From: Arenicola marina
Taxonomy: Eukaryota; Annelida; Polychaeta; Arenicolidae
DNA length: 64,000 nucleotides
Assembly: GCA_964019135.1 (NCBI GenBank)
Contig: OZ025261.1
Location: 35,268,820-35,332,819 of the forward strand
Reading direction: 5' to 3'
Under the pieces are notes generated by a model. That model was not told where the DNA came from and made no database searches. It saw nothing but the letters and a program-made list of their open reading frames with translations. Shown one piece after another: positions 46,536 to 58,587 of the stretch. How positions within the stretch are numbered: the stretch's first letter is position 1; every line of letters starts with the position of its first letter. The translations under genes and the position numbers were made by a program.

Positions 46536-48410
46536 TCCCCGATGGATCACCCGATGACGGATAATCCGACAGGATAACCCTACGGCGCCCAACACCAGCC
46601 CCCCGTCTGGGCTGGGTGTTAATCCTTGCGGCATATTGACTCGAGTGATTGTTGCACAACGTTACGTGCGAGGCCTTGGTATGTTCAGTCTTTCCTTTCA
46701 ATGGCTCAGCGATTCGTGAGCTGGGTTTGGCAATAAACCACAAATACACATATATACAGAAGAGGAAGCGCAATAACATGAATAACATGACAGGGAAGGC
46801 ACGCCGGTGATTCAGATTAACTAGAACACGAACTCCGTGACGCCAGGTTTACAATGTGCCCGCCTTGGGCCGGGGATCATCGGGTTACCAAACACATTCC
46901 ACATTGCATTGTTCACGGTCAGGGTATTGTCGGGACTTATGTAAGGCGATCATTATTGTTGCGAGCCGCTATCCCTGTCCCACAGTGCAAAGCTCGGCAT
47001 TTGTTAAAGCTCAGTAACACTACCCCCCTCCCCCTCCTCCTCCCACCCACCCCCAGCCGATTCTGGGTGCAGGAGTACACTATTACATGGACTATTTAAC
47101 GCTCATGTTATAACTGCGAAGGGCAGAATAAACTTAATCCAAACCAAGCCAATTCCCACCCTTGCATTTCGAACTGCTCCCCTAGCCCCCTCCCACCGTC
47201 CTTCCCTTAGCCTTGATCCCACCACCTCACCGCCACCAACAACCTCCTCCCAACCAATGACTTGAAATGGATCCGCGAGCGATGAGTAGCTTTAATCAGC
47301 CAACGACAACCAGACAAGCACTGCCGCCAGTCTCCAGCGCAGGGGGCAGGTGGGGGGTCGGAGTGCAAGGGGGAGATCCGGGCCCCGTGATCTACCTACA
47401 GCCCCCCCCCCCCTCCCCAAGACCCAATCCCCCATGACGTCACGTAGGACAGACCCTCGCCGATGAAAATGGGGTCATGTCACCCATCTGAGGTCACCGC
47501 CCGTGGCTAGACGAGATCACCCCTATGATGATCACCCCCACGCCCCAGCGCGCCCCACCAGCTCATGGTATGTGATCCCGACATTGCCTACCCCTGTCCC
47601 GTGTGTCCGTCCGCCCAGCGCACGAACACGGATCAGCATCCACCCAGGTGCTACACCTACCCGACCCCCACCCCACACCCCCCATACTCACCATACAAAT
47701 TCCCTAATCATAGCGTGTAGTGCAAAGTGATACATGGATGGCGAGGGGGAAGGGTAATCATAGGCGTGGGTGTGCTACTACGCCATGCACGGCCCGCCCT
47801 CATACAACATCATTATAAAAACTGACAGCGCCCGCCCCTTGTATGGTACCCCCCCCCCCCCCCCGCAACCCTACCCACCCACCGCCCTCTGCTCCAATAC
47901 AGCCATCAATCAACCCTGATTATAACCAGGCCGACTGCAGACAGGTAAAGTGACCAATATGTAATCAGGCCGTGTAATGTGCCTGCCCGGCCCACGTGTC
48001 TTCAGTGATTACACCACACTGTGTGGCCCACTCCTCACCATCCCAACCCAGGCGGGACGTCACAGAAATATCCATTCCCTTGTATGTATGTATATATATA
48101 TATATCCTAATGAATAGGCGGAGGGAAGAATTAATGGGGTTTTATGGGGTTTTCATGGACACGTCTACTATACGTCATTATATGACAGGACGGCATACCG
48201 CAGCCCATCGCAGGGATAAACCTATACTCCTGAGCGCCTTGTAAACAACAACAGGCTTTTCCAAACATGCGCCCATACCCCAGGAAACATCAAAACTCAT
48301 ACCTCATTGTATAAATCTAAACCCCCAAGCCAACCAGCTTACAGTGTAAGCAAAGTGCACGCACCATGTAGCGAAACTAAGCGCTCTGCGTCCTTATGGG
48401 AATGGCTTGT
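46536..48410. other. Unique and C-rich DNA
   Basis: C tracts near 47025, 47400 and 47850. No convincing coding exon or RNA gene was recognised. Confidence 0.45.
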
Positions 48411-48414
48411 TATG

Positions 48415-48572
48415 TGACGGCCATAGTGGCCATGGTAACCATAGTGACCGCGTGGCCATGCTAACTATAGTGACCGAGTGGCCATGGTAACCATAGTGAC
48501 CGAATGGCCATGATGACAAAGTGGCCATTGTAACCATAGTGACCGAGTGGCCGCGGTGACCAGTGGTCACTG
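48415..48572. repeat. 26-bp minisatellite, about 6 copies
   Basis: Units of ACCGAGTGGCCATGGTAACC + ATAGTG; the unit contains GGTNACC and CCATGG palindromes. Confidence 0.85.
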
Positions 48573-48671
48573 AAGACAAATAATAGGTGTAAGTAATACG
48601 TGAGCTATACTGGGACAACGGTCACCCCTAGGATGTGAGAACAGCCGTTACATCAAAATACATCAACATTC

Positions 48672-48805
48672 AGATGAAGCCATGTGCCCTGGGAACCAGC
48701 TGTACTCTATGTTCTTTCTCAAAGAAAGACGCGTGGTATTCAGCCTGCACATTACATATATAACATGCACGGCAAGGTTCGAACCCCACACCCCAATACC
48801 ATGTC
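48672..48805 (-). mobile_element. SINE fragment, family 1
   Basis: GAAGCCATGTGCCCTGGGAA and TTTCTCAAAGAAAGACGCGT on the plus strand parallel the 49.7 kb copy (GAGCCATGTCTCCGGGGTTA; TTACGAAGAAAGACATGGG). A B-box-like GGTTCGAACCCC is at 48775-48786. Confidence 0.48.
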
Positions 48806-49639
48806 TGGTCCTTCACATTACTCACTTGGATGGCCAAGGGTGTGTGTGAGGCGGGGGGGGGGGGGGGGCGGGGGGCGGCCATTACATCTTCATCAGGAAC
48901 CACGTGGGTTCAGTTAGCGTCAATTTGGAAAAAAACATGCTTGATTGTAAAAGTGAGAACACGAGACGAGAACACATCTACCTACAATATTATATGTGTC
49001 TGTTCCCCGTCTGAACGGTCACCGCAGCTCCCGGTACCGTGGGTACACCAGGCAGCAGTGTACCCCCCCCCCCCCCGCACACCAGGGCTGGTAATGAATG
49101 GCGGCCCGGGGAGGCCAACAGATGAGGCTCGGGGCCCACCAGTCAGGCGATGGTACACAGCCCATGGGATGCATCAAATCCAGCACTAATAACTTATTCC
49201 GGTATTTTTCTCTTTGGGTGAGAGAGAAAAAGCAAAAGCTTTTAGCGCCGAGCAGCGAGCAGCGATCACTTGGAGTTAGCGTCACGTGGTCAGACAACAA
49301 AACTGAGGGTGGCTGGCTATCAAACATATCAAGCTAATATAAGACAATTTTGTAATGTATTATCTACCTACATACAGCACACGAGGTATAAATCCCATAA
49401 TAACGCCCACATAGCTTAACGTCCGTTACGTGAAGACATGCAGAAGTTCACAGACTCTGGCAAAGTTCACCGATACATCATTCGTGTCTGAGCGATTGTG
49501 GTGGTAAATGCAATGTGTGAGCAATACGTGAGTTATTTGTACGAAATATACAACTAGTACATTGACTAGAACATTCTCCTCGTTCTGCTGTAAAAGCCAA
49601 ATGGCGAGCGCTATTCACTTCCCAGGGTTTGAGACTGAT

Positions 49640-49930
49640 TGGATGGTTGGTTATTCGGGACGCTTTAACCACTTTTGGTCATATCGCGTCAATGGGAGAA
49701 GGGAGGGTGAGTGGAGCCATGTCTCCGGGGTTACCCCCTACTTTTTACGAAGAAAGACATGGGATCTTTATCCTGCGACCACACAGACATGGGATCTTTA
49801 TCCTGCGACCACACAGACATGGCCACAGCAGGGCTCGAACCCCCGACCCACGTGCCGTTAGGCTCTCAGGTGACCAGAGCACTCAATGCGAGCGCTCTAG
49901 CCTACTGAGCTATCGCGCCGGCCCCGGGTT
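49640..49930 (-). mobile_element. tRNA-derived SINE, family 1, best preserved copy
   Basis: Minus strand: GCGCGATAGCTCAGTAGGCT (A box), GGGGGTTCGAGCCCTGC (B box), then a body with a 30-bp duplication (GGGATCTTTATCCTGCGACC... twice at 49760-49818), then the tail GGGGTAACCCCGGAGACATG + GCTCC. About 290 bp long. Confidence 0.78.
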
Positions 49931-49954
49931 TGAGACTGACGAGCGAATGAACGA

Positions 49955-50195
49955 CTGAATTGTCGTTTAAAGCCACCTTTATGAACACATGGGCTAGAGT
50001 GGCCCGAAGAACCTTCCGACATAATCATCCCGAGAAAAAACTCGAACACGAACTCCGGATTAAATCATTGTAACGCAGGTGCTTTGATTTTACGTACGTA
50101 TGGTAGGTACCACAGTTACAGCGGATGACAGGGGGTGTCTGTCTTCACAGTCTTGACAGACGGCCGGGGGAGGCCAGCGAGACAGTGTGCGTGTA
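49955..50195. other. SINE family-2 tail fragment and unique DNA
   Basis: AAAGCCACCTTTATGAACAC + ATGGGCTAGAGTGGCCCGAA resembles the family-2 tail. No gene. Confidence 0.35.
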
Positions 50196-50199
50196 CTAC

Positions 50200-50985
50200 A
50201 CGGCAGGTGGCTGGGGCCGCCTCATTAACACCCACCCACAGGTGAGACTATCCCACGCCCCGCCACCCACCTGCAACCAGGGTGTGAGGCGGGCCTCCGC
50301 TGACCAGTGGTATCTCCGATACCGGCGCCGCTCAGGTGGGGGGAGCAAGGTGCGTGAGGCAATTCGGTGCCCACACCGTAATGACGTATTGCAGCAGGAT
50401 TTGTACTAGTAGTAATAGTTCACTACAGATATCCAACGGTATTCCAACGGTCGTCCATGTAATCCGGTTACGTTCTGATTATCCACACATATATAACATC
50501 CTGGATGAATGGGCGATGGCTGTGAGAGAGGGGAGGGGTCCCAGTGGAGTGTTTGTCCGCCTGGCGCGCTGGTTCGGTGGTGTCTCGGGAGGTAGCTGCT
50601 ACCGCCACCACCAATCTGCTGCGTCCTGCTCGCAGGCCAAGAACCCTTCTGAACTGCCGCCGAAGCCCGCGGATACAGGCCAGAAACAGCCCAGTGACCA
50701 GGCAGGCAAGGAGGCAGGCTGGCGGGCGGGCGGGCGGGCGGTGAGGTGCGGCTGGGCTGGGCTGGGCCGGGCCGGGCTGCGCTGGGCTGGGCTGAGGCAG
50801 GCCAGGCCACAGCGGGCTGGGCTTGTCAGTCAGCGTTGGCCGTCAGCGTTGGCCGGTGGAAGACTGTCGCCCCCGTCCTCTCGCTCAGGCTGGCATGGTC
50901 AGGTGGCGCGTCACCGTCGCCGTCACCATCGCCACCGCCGCCACCGCCACCGCCGATCGCCGTCAGCGCGGTGAGGTGTTGTTGT
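50200..50985. other. GC/CpG-rich block
   Basis: Very GC-rich, with GGGCTGGGCC-type simple sequence at 50715-50820 and CCACCGCCACCGCC at 50920-50955. The open frames across it look compositional. It is a possible promoter or first-exon region for the minus-strand gene, but nothing in the sequence proves this. Confidence 0.35.
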
Positions 50986-50986
50986 G

Positions 50987-51122
50987 GTTGTGGGCCGCCG
51001 AGAGGGTGGCGGGTGGGCCGCCGAGAGGGTGGCGGGTGGGCCGCCGAGAGGGTGGCGGGTGGGCCGCCGAGAGGATGGCGGGTGGGCCGCCGAGAGGATG
51101 GCGGGTGGGTGAGTGGGTGGGC
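50987..51122. repeat. 23-bp GC-rich minisatellite, 5 copies
   Basis: Units of GGGCCGCCGAGAGGGTGGCG + GGT. Confidence 0.93.
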
Positions 51123-51239
51123 AGGTCGGTAACACCATCAACAACAGCCGCGATACATATTCCCGGATTATAAGAACTTTATGGCCATAGATAACACCGG
51201 AGTACCTCTAAGTCACAACAACCGCCGGCCTCCCTTTAT

Positions 51240-51920
51240 ATATCCTCCTTTCTCTGTCTATCTATCTGTACCTTTCTATATCTGACTGCCTCTGTTTATA
51301 TCAACTTTCTCTGTCTATCCACCTCTTCCCTTCTCTATCTCCGCCTGTCTCTGTATATATCCCCCCTTCTCTGTCTATCCATATGTAACCTTCTCTATCC
51401 CTGCCTGTCTCCGTCCCTGTCTCTGTATATATCCCCCCTTCCCTGTCTATCCATATGTAACCTTCTCTATCTCTGCCTGTCTCCGTCCCTGTCTCTGTAT
51501 ATATCCCCCCTTCCCTGTCTATCCATATGTAACCTTCTCTATCTCTGCCTGTCTCCGTCCCTGTCTCTGTATATATCCCCCCTTCCCTGTCTATCCATAT
51601 GTAACCTTCTCTATCTCTGCCTGTCTCCGTCCCTGTCTCTGTATATATCCCCCCTTCCCTGTCTATCCATATGTAACCTTCTCTATCTCTGCCTGTCTCT
51701 GTCCCTGTCTCTGTATATATCCCCCCTTCTCTGTCTATCCATATGTAACCTTCTCTATCTGTGCCTGTCTGTCCCTGTCTCTGTATATATCCCCCCTTCT
51801 CTGTCTATCCATATGTAACCTTCTCTATCTCTGCCTGTCTCCGTCCCTGTCTCTGTATATATCCCCCCTTCTCTGTCTATCCATATGTAACCTGCTCTAT
51901 CCCTGCCTGTCTCTGTGTAT
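51240..51920. repeat. 72-bp pyrimidine-rich minisatellite, about 8 copies
   Basis: Units of CTCTGTATATATCCCCCCTT + CCCTGTCTATCCATATGTAA + CCTTCTCTATCTCTGCCTGT + CTCCGTCCCTGT, with degenerate CTGTCTAT sequence on both sides (51240-51340, 51905-52150). Confidence 0.94.
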
Positions 51921-52950
51921 ATCGGCTTTTTCTGTCCTTATCCCTGCCTGTCTGTCTAACTCTCATTCTCTGTCATACTATCTTTCTCCCTCTATTTTGA
52001 CGTTCTGTCTTTACATATCTGTCTGTCTCTGTCCCTCTCCCGTTGTCTGTCCTTCTATTTCCCCCGTCTTTTCCGTTCTCTTTCTGCACTGTCTATCTTT
52101 CCCGTTCTCTGCCTCTGCCGTTCCCTAGGTCTGTCTGTCTCAGCCTCTGACCACCTCTGTCTGTCGATCTCTCTCTGAGCCATGCTTGCGGTGTACATCT
52201 CCAGGGAAGCCAGCCTGTTGTTCTATGAGGACGACGGACGGGAAGGGAATTGGAGGGGCGGCAAGGGAACGCCTTCGTTTGCTTTATGGAGGGCAAACAA
52301 GGCTGGGGAAACAATGCGGTCATATGGGATATATTGATTGATAGTCCAGAGCACGGCCAACCCAGGCCTGGGGGGCAGAGGGTGTGGGCGTTAGGGCCGG
52401 GGGCGACGGGTCCCTAACGGGGGTCCCACGGCCTACGCACCGTACGTGACGGGGTGACGTCCACGTGCGGGGAATTCACCCCATGAGGGAACTAAACTTA
52501 CCCTCTATCCACCCACACCCCCACCCCCTCCCCAAGCCCTCTCCGCACCGATTCCCAGTATATCGATAACTCAGGAAGCCTCGCTTACAATACGCTGATT
52601 ACTATCACAAGCTCTTCGTATCTTTGCTATCAAGGAAACAAAGTCCGCGACAATATACATCGTCATCCCCCCCCCCCCTCCGCTCCCCCCATCTTACCAC
52701 TAACGCCGACGACACGTCACCCCCCCCCCCACACCACCCACCCACACACGCAACCGACGGCGTACAGTCAGGTTGCTTCACCACCATATGCCCCACGGCA
52801 GTTACGTCATCGCACGGTAAATGAATATTCATGAACTTCCCTGCCACAACCGTCGTCAGGTAGCAAGCAGCTTGCCACGGGGGCGGACGGGTGGACAAGT
52901 AACACAGTGTAATACTAATTACCACCCGGTCTTAATCACGGCAGAGGACA
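51921..52950. other. Pyrimidine-rich then unique DNA
   Basis: CTGTCT low complexity to about 52150, then unique sequence with C tracts near 52665 and 52722. A minus-strand AGG|GTAAGTTT near 52500 could be a donor of an upstream noncoding exon; this is speculative. Confidence 0.35.
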
Positions 52951-52954
52951 GGTA

Positions 52955-53968
52955 TTACCCAAACCACACGCCGACATTTAAAACCCGTCCAAGGAAAGGT
53001 ATTGCGAAACCACACGCCAACACTTAAAACCCGTCCAAGGAAAGATATTGCGAAACCACACGACAACATTTAAAACCCGTTAATGGAAGGGATTTTGCGA
53101 AACCACACGCCAACTTTTAAAATCCCTCCCAGGAAAGGTATTGCGCAACCACACGCCAACATTTAAAACCCGTCCAAGGAAAGGTATTGCGAAACCACAC
53201 GCCAACATATAAAACCCGTCCAAGGAAGGGTATTGCGAAACCACACGCCAACATTTAAAACCCGTCCAAGGAAAGGTATTGCGAAACCACACGCCAACAT
53301 TTAAAACCCGTCCAAGGAAAGGTATTGCGAAACCACACGCCAACATTTAAAACCCGTCCAAGGAAAGGTATTGCGAAACCATACGCCAACATTTAAAACC
53401 CTTCCAAGGACAGGTATTGCGAAACCATACGCCAACATATAAAACCAGTCCAAGGAAAGGTACTGCGAAACCACACGCCAAATTTTAAAACCCGTCCAAG
53501 GAAAGGTATTGCGAAACCACACGCCAACATATAAAACCCGTCCAAGGAAGGGTATTGCGAAACCACACGCCAACATATAAAACCCGTCCAGGGAAGGATA
53601 TTGTGAAACCACACGCCAACATTTAAAACCCGTCCAAGGAAAGGTATTGCAAAACCACACGCCAACATATAAAACCCGTCCAAGGAAAGGTACTGCGAAA
53701 CCACACGCCAACATTTAAAACCCGTCCAAGGAAAGGTATTGCGAAACCACACGCCAACATTTAAAACCCGTCCAAGGAAAGGTACTGCGAAACCACACGC
53801 CAACTTTTAAAACCCGTCCAAGGAAAGGTATTGCGAAACCATACGCCAACATTTAAAACCCGTCCAAGGAAAGGTATTGCGAAACCATACGCCAACATTT
53901 AAAACCCGTCCAAGGAAAGGTATTGCGAAACCATACGCCAACATTTAAAACCCGGACAAGGACAGGTA
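52955..53968. repeat. 46-bp minisatellite, about 22 copies
   Basis: Units of AAAACCCGTCCAAGGAAAGG + TATTGCGAAACCACACGCCA + ACATTT. Confidence 0.96.
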
Positions 53969-54928
53969 TTGCGCCACCACTACACCAGGGAGGCCTCCAT
54001 CGTCGAGTTTGACAAGAGATTGACAATCGCATTTGTATGTCAGTCGTTGAGAGCGTTTTATGCACTCATATCGACTGCCTCGGTCTGTAATTGAGGCAAC
54101 CATGGCAACACCACCATCTCATTAAGGCGCCAACAACATGTGGCCTCCCAACCCCCATTCACCGTGTCCCCAACGCACGTGCTCCGTTCCTTCGTTATGG
54201 CGACCCCATTAGAACAGTCCCCCCGAGCTCATGGGTTCAGGAGAGACAAGGGAACTCCATTATTGATGGCGCAATAAGTACTAATAACACCCAGCATAGC
54301 GTGGTGGTCTCCAGTTTGTTATAAGCTATGATCTCCCCAATGACGAGACATCCGCCCACCCGAATCGACAAGTCATGACACATCATTCATTATCCATGAA
54401 GCAAATCATATTAAAGATGACTTCCTAGCTGGAAAAGGCAGACATCCCGATGAGCTTCCTTACGAAAACATCGTCTGCGGGAGGGGGAGGGGGGGGGGGG
54501 GGGGGTATGGGGCAAGTTGGTGCACAAAGGCTTATAATATTGTCTGGGAGTGAATGATTAAGCGATTGGCGGGCAGCTCTTGCACCTAATAGTCTGACAA
54601 GTGTTCTGAATTTACGTCAACTAAAGCCGACCACCAATCAACATTGCACAAATAGGCTTAACAGAAAAAAACTATTGAATGTGTTAACGTCAAAGCCAAT
54701 CCAGTCTGTATTTCATGGTAGACATTGAGAGGTCATTGTTGGCTAACCTTCGGAATAACGTTATCAGAAGGCGCGGATATTACGTTGCTGGCTGCAGCAG
54801 CTGGTACAATCCTCTTACGGGGTAATCCTGAAGGTTTTATAGCGATACCCATCTTTAACAACGGCCATGCCGTCCAGGCACTGACGGATGAAGCCGCGTG
54901 TTTTCTTGACGTAGAGTCCTGGGGCCGT
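53969..54928. other. Unique DNA with a long G tract
   Basis: G tract at 54484-54507. No gene recognised; the 80-codon plus frame near 54725-54967 runs into the 31-bp array and has no recognised homology. Confidence 0.4.
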
Positions 54929-54929
54929 A

Positions 54930-55374
54930 TTCATAATCGCCACTTACGGCCCCTGGCGTATTCATAATCGCCACTTACGGCCCCTGGCGTATTCATAATC
55001 GCCACTTACGGCCCCTGGCGTATTCATAATCGCCACTTACGGCCCCTGGCGTATTCATAATCGCCACTTACGGCCCCTGGCGTATTCATAATCGCCACTT
55101 ACGGCCCCTGGCGTATTCATAATCGCCACTTACGGCCCCTGGCGTATTCATAATCGCCACTTACGGCCCCTGGCGTATTCATAATCGCCACTTACGGCCC
55201 CTGGCGTATTCATAATCGCCACTTACGGCCCCTGGCGTATTCATAATCGCCACTTACGGCCCCTGGCGTATTCATAATCGCCACTTACGGCCCCTGGCGT
55301 ATTCATAATCGCCACTTACGGCCCCTGGCGTATTCATAATCGCCACTTACGGCCCCTGGCGTATTCATAATCTC
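54930..55374. repeat. 31-bp near-perfect minisatellite, about 14 copies
   Basis: Units of TTACGGCCCCTGGCGTATTC + ATAATCGCCAC are essentially identical across the array, suggesting recent expansion. The minus strand of each unit contains GTAAGT. Confidence 0.97.
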
Positions 55375-55920
55375 GTCGTAAATTACGCACGCCAAGTGCC
55401 GTTTCGCCATGACCTCATCATCTCGTTGTGGGGGTGTTCATCATTAAGATATATGCCCGGATGTGGGGGAATATCCCCGCTGCCCCCACAGGCATCGCTC
55501 GCACTGACCCATTCCCCTCTCTATGCTGTAACGGTTTATATCGCTGAAGTGGGATGTGGGAGCCGCCGTGGTCGAGCGGCAGCGACCCACAGTGTGCGGT
55601 TTCCCATGTGTGCACAAAGGCCGCCTAAAACACCTGCCAATGAAGTCGGAAAAAAGAGCGTCTGACACTTCCTTCAATCTCCCAAGTTATTAATTAGGTT
55701 GCATCAACTGTTCACCTGGTTCCAATTTGTGGCGTTTATCACAAAGCGTTGCTGTTAATAAGGCCCTAAGCGTCAGCGGCTGAAAGGTGGGTGGGTGCGT
55801 GGGGGTGGGGGGGGGGGGGTGCGGCGGCCCCTCGTCCTTATCTGCGGTTTCTGTCGGCCGTTTTTAAGTAGGACGCTTGAGGCGACAGTGGGAAGGTAAT
55901 TAATTGAGACAGCCTCCGGT
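55375..55920. other. Unique DNA with a plus-strand SINE fragment
   Basis: At 55555-55640, GCCGCCGTGGTCGAGCGGCA (A-box-like head) and ATGTGTGCACAAAGGCCGCC + TAAAACACC (family-2 tail) form a short plus-strand SINE copy. G tract at 55803-55820. Confidence 0.45.
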
Positions 55921-55923
55921 AAC

Positions 55924-57602
55924 CCATGGTTACTACTGTGTTCCGGAGAAACAACACAGGGACATCCTGCACACGGATAGGGGTGGAAGCCAAGCGATAG
56001 GTCCCATGGTTACTACTGTGTTCCCGAGAAACAACACAGGGACATCCTGCACACAGATAGGGGTGGAAGCCAAGCGATAGGTCCCATGGTTACTACTGTG
56101 TTCCGGAGAAACAACACAGGGACATCCTGCACACAGATATGGGTGGAAGCCAAGCGGTAGGTCCCATGGTTACTACTGTGTTCCGGAGAAACAACACAGG
56201 GACATCCTGCACACAGATATGGGTGGAAGCCAAGCGGTAGGTCCCATGGTTACTACTGTGTTCCAGAGAAACAACACAGGGACGTCCTGCACACAGATAT
56301 GGGTGGAAGCCAAGCGGTAGGTCCCATGGTTACTACTGTGTTCCGGAGAAACAACACAGGGACGTCCTGCACACAGATATGGGTGGAAGCCAAGCGGTAG
56401 GTCCCTTGGTTACTACTGTGTTCCGGAGAAACAACACAGGGACGTCCTGCACAAAGATATGGGTGGAAGCCAAGCGGTAGGTCCCATGGTTACTACTGTG
56501 TTCCGGAGAAACAACACAGGGACATCCTGCACACAGATATGGGTGGAAGCCAAGCGGTAGGTCCCATGGTTACTACTGTGTTCCGGAGAAACAACACAGG
56601 GACGTCCTGCACACAGATAGGGGTGGAAGCAAAGCGGTAGGTCCCATGGTTACTACTGTGTTCCGGAGAAACAACACAGGGACATCCTGCACACAGATAT
56701 GGGTGGAAGCAAAGCGGTAGGTCCCATGGTTACTACTGTGTTCCGGAGAAACAACACAGAGACGTCCTGCACACAGATAGGGGTGGAAGCCAAGCGGTAG
56801 GTCCCATGGTTACTACTGTGTTCCGGAGAAACAACACAGGGACATCCTGCACACAGATAGGGGTGGAAGCCAAGCGGTAGGTCCCATGGTTACTACTGTG
56901 TTCCGGAGAAACAACACAGGGACATCCTGCACACAGATAGGGGTGGAAGCCAAGCGGTAGGTCCCATGGTTACTACTGTGTTCCGGAGAAACAACACAGG
57001 GACGTCCTGCACACAGATAGGGGTGGAAGCCAAGCGGTAGGTCCCATGGTTACTACTGTGTTCCGGAGAAACAACACAGGGACGTCCTGCACACAGATAG
57101 GGGTGGAAGCCAAGCGATAGGTCCCATGGTAACTACTGTGTTCCGGAGAAACAACACAGGGACCTCCTGCACACAGATAGGGGTGGAAGCCAAGCGGTAG
57201 GTCCCATGGCTACTACTGTGTTCCAGAGAAACAACACAGGGACGTCCTGCACACAGATAGGGGTGGAAGCCAAGCGGTAGGTCCCATGGTTACTACTGTG
57301 TTCCGGAGAAACAACACAGGGACGTCCTGCACACAGATAGGGGCGGAAGCCAAGCGATAGGTCCCATGGTTACTACTGTGTTCCGGAGAAACAACACAGG
57401 GACGTCCTGCACACAGATAGGGGTGGAAGCCAAGCGGTAGGTCCCATGGTTACTACTGTGTTCAGGAGAAACAACACAGGGACGTCCTGCACACAGATAG
57501 GGGTGGAAGCCAAGCGGTAAGTCCCATGGTTACTATTGTGTTCCGGAGAAACAACACAGGGACATCCTGCACACAGATAGGTGTGGAAGCCAAGCGGTAG
57601 GT
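55924..57602. repeat. 80-bp minisatellite, 21 copies
   Basis: Units of GTCCCATGGTTACTACTGTG + TTCCGGAGAAACAACACAGG + GACATCCTGCACACAGATAG + GGGTGGAAGCCAAGCGGTAG at a strict 80-bp period. Confidence 0.98.
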
Positions 57603-57624
57603 ACCTGGTTCCAATCCTGGTCTG

Positions 57625-57712
57625 GGTCATCTAACATGGGCCATCCAACCTGGGTCATCTAACCTGGGCCATCTAACCTGGGCCATCTAACCTGGGCCAT
57701 CTAACCCAGGGG
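57625..57712. repeat. 14-bp minisatellite
   Basis: CCATCTAACCTGGG repeats about six times. Confidence 0.9.
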
Positions 57713-58014
57713 AGAGTGCGGCATACCACAGAGAACTCCACCTCACACCCTCCCGAAGGAGGGAACGGGTGGGGTGGGAGGGGCGGTGGCGCAGGGGTAG
57801 AGGACACCAAGAGTCCGCCCATGTTTATCGATAAACCTAATGATTACAGCTACACCTACCAACAAAACCAACAGACTTTCGCTCTCGATTTACATCCCGG
57901 AACAAAAAAGCAATATGCAGATCCAGTTATCTCCCGACTGCCATGGCAACCAGTCGGGTGGAGCCTCCTCCCGTGGCCTATCCACCGATCACTGCGTCGC
58001 TCAGGGTAATGTTC
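57713..58014. other. Unique DNA
   Basis: No gene recognised. Confidence 0.4.
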
Positions 58015-58387
58015 CCTCGATAGGGGGGGGGGGGAGACGTAACGTTCTCTCCATAGGAGGGGGGGGGGCGTAATGTCCTCTCCATAAGGGGGGCGGGGGC
58101 GTAATGTCCTCTCCATAAGGGGGGGGGGGGGCGTAATGTCCTCTCCATAAGGGGGGGGGGCGTAATGTCCTCTCCATAAGGGGGGCGGGGGCGTAATGTC
58201 CTCTCCATAAGGGGGGGGGGGGCGCGTAATGCCCTCTCCACAGGAGGGGGGGGGCGTATGTCCTCTCCATAAGGGGGGGGGGGCGTAATGTCCTCTCCAT
58301 AAGGGGGGGGGGGCGGGGGGGGGGGGGGCGTAATGTCCTCTCCATAAGGGGGACGGGGGGCGTAATGTCCTCTCCATAAGGGGGGCG
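58015..58387. repeat. ~30-bp G-tract minisatellite cut by an assembly gap
   Basis: Units of CGTAATGTCCTCTCCATAAG followed by 7-17 G. The array is interrupted by the run of N that follows. Confidence 0.95.
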
Positions 58388-58587
58388 NNNNNNNNNNNNN
58401 NNNNNNNNNNNNNNNNNNNNNNNNNNNNNNNNNNNNNNNNNNNNNNNNNNNNNNNNNNNNNNNNNNNNNNNNNNNNNNNNNNNNNNNNNNNNNNNNNNNN
58501 NNNNNNNNNNNNNNNNNNNNNNNNNNNNNNNNNNNNNNNNNNNNNNNNNNNNNNNNNNNNNNNNNNNNNNNNNNNNNNNNNNNNNNN
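58388..58587. other. Assembly gap, 200 N
   Basis: Exactly 200 N, a placeholder length. The gap sits in the G-tract array, so true array size is unknown. Confidence 0.99.

Noticed and set aside
50336-50974. 212-codon plus frame
   Set aside because: Lies in simple GC-rich sequence (GGGCTGGGCC, CACCGC repeats); reads as Arg/Ala/Gly low complexity.
54725-54967. 80-codon plus frame with a protein-like start
   Set aside because: Runs into the 31-bp array, no recognised homology or splice support.
54930-55374. CRISPR-like regular repeat
   Set aside because: The 31-bp units are contiguous with no unique spacers, in a eukaryotic genome with introns and SINEs.
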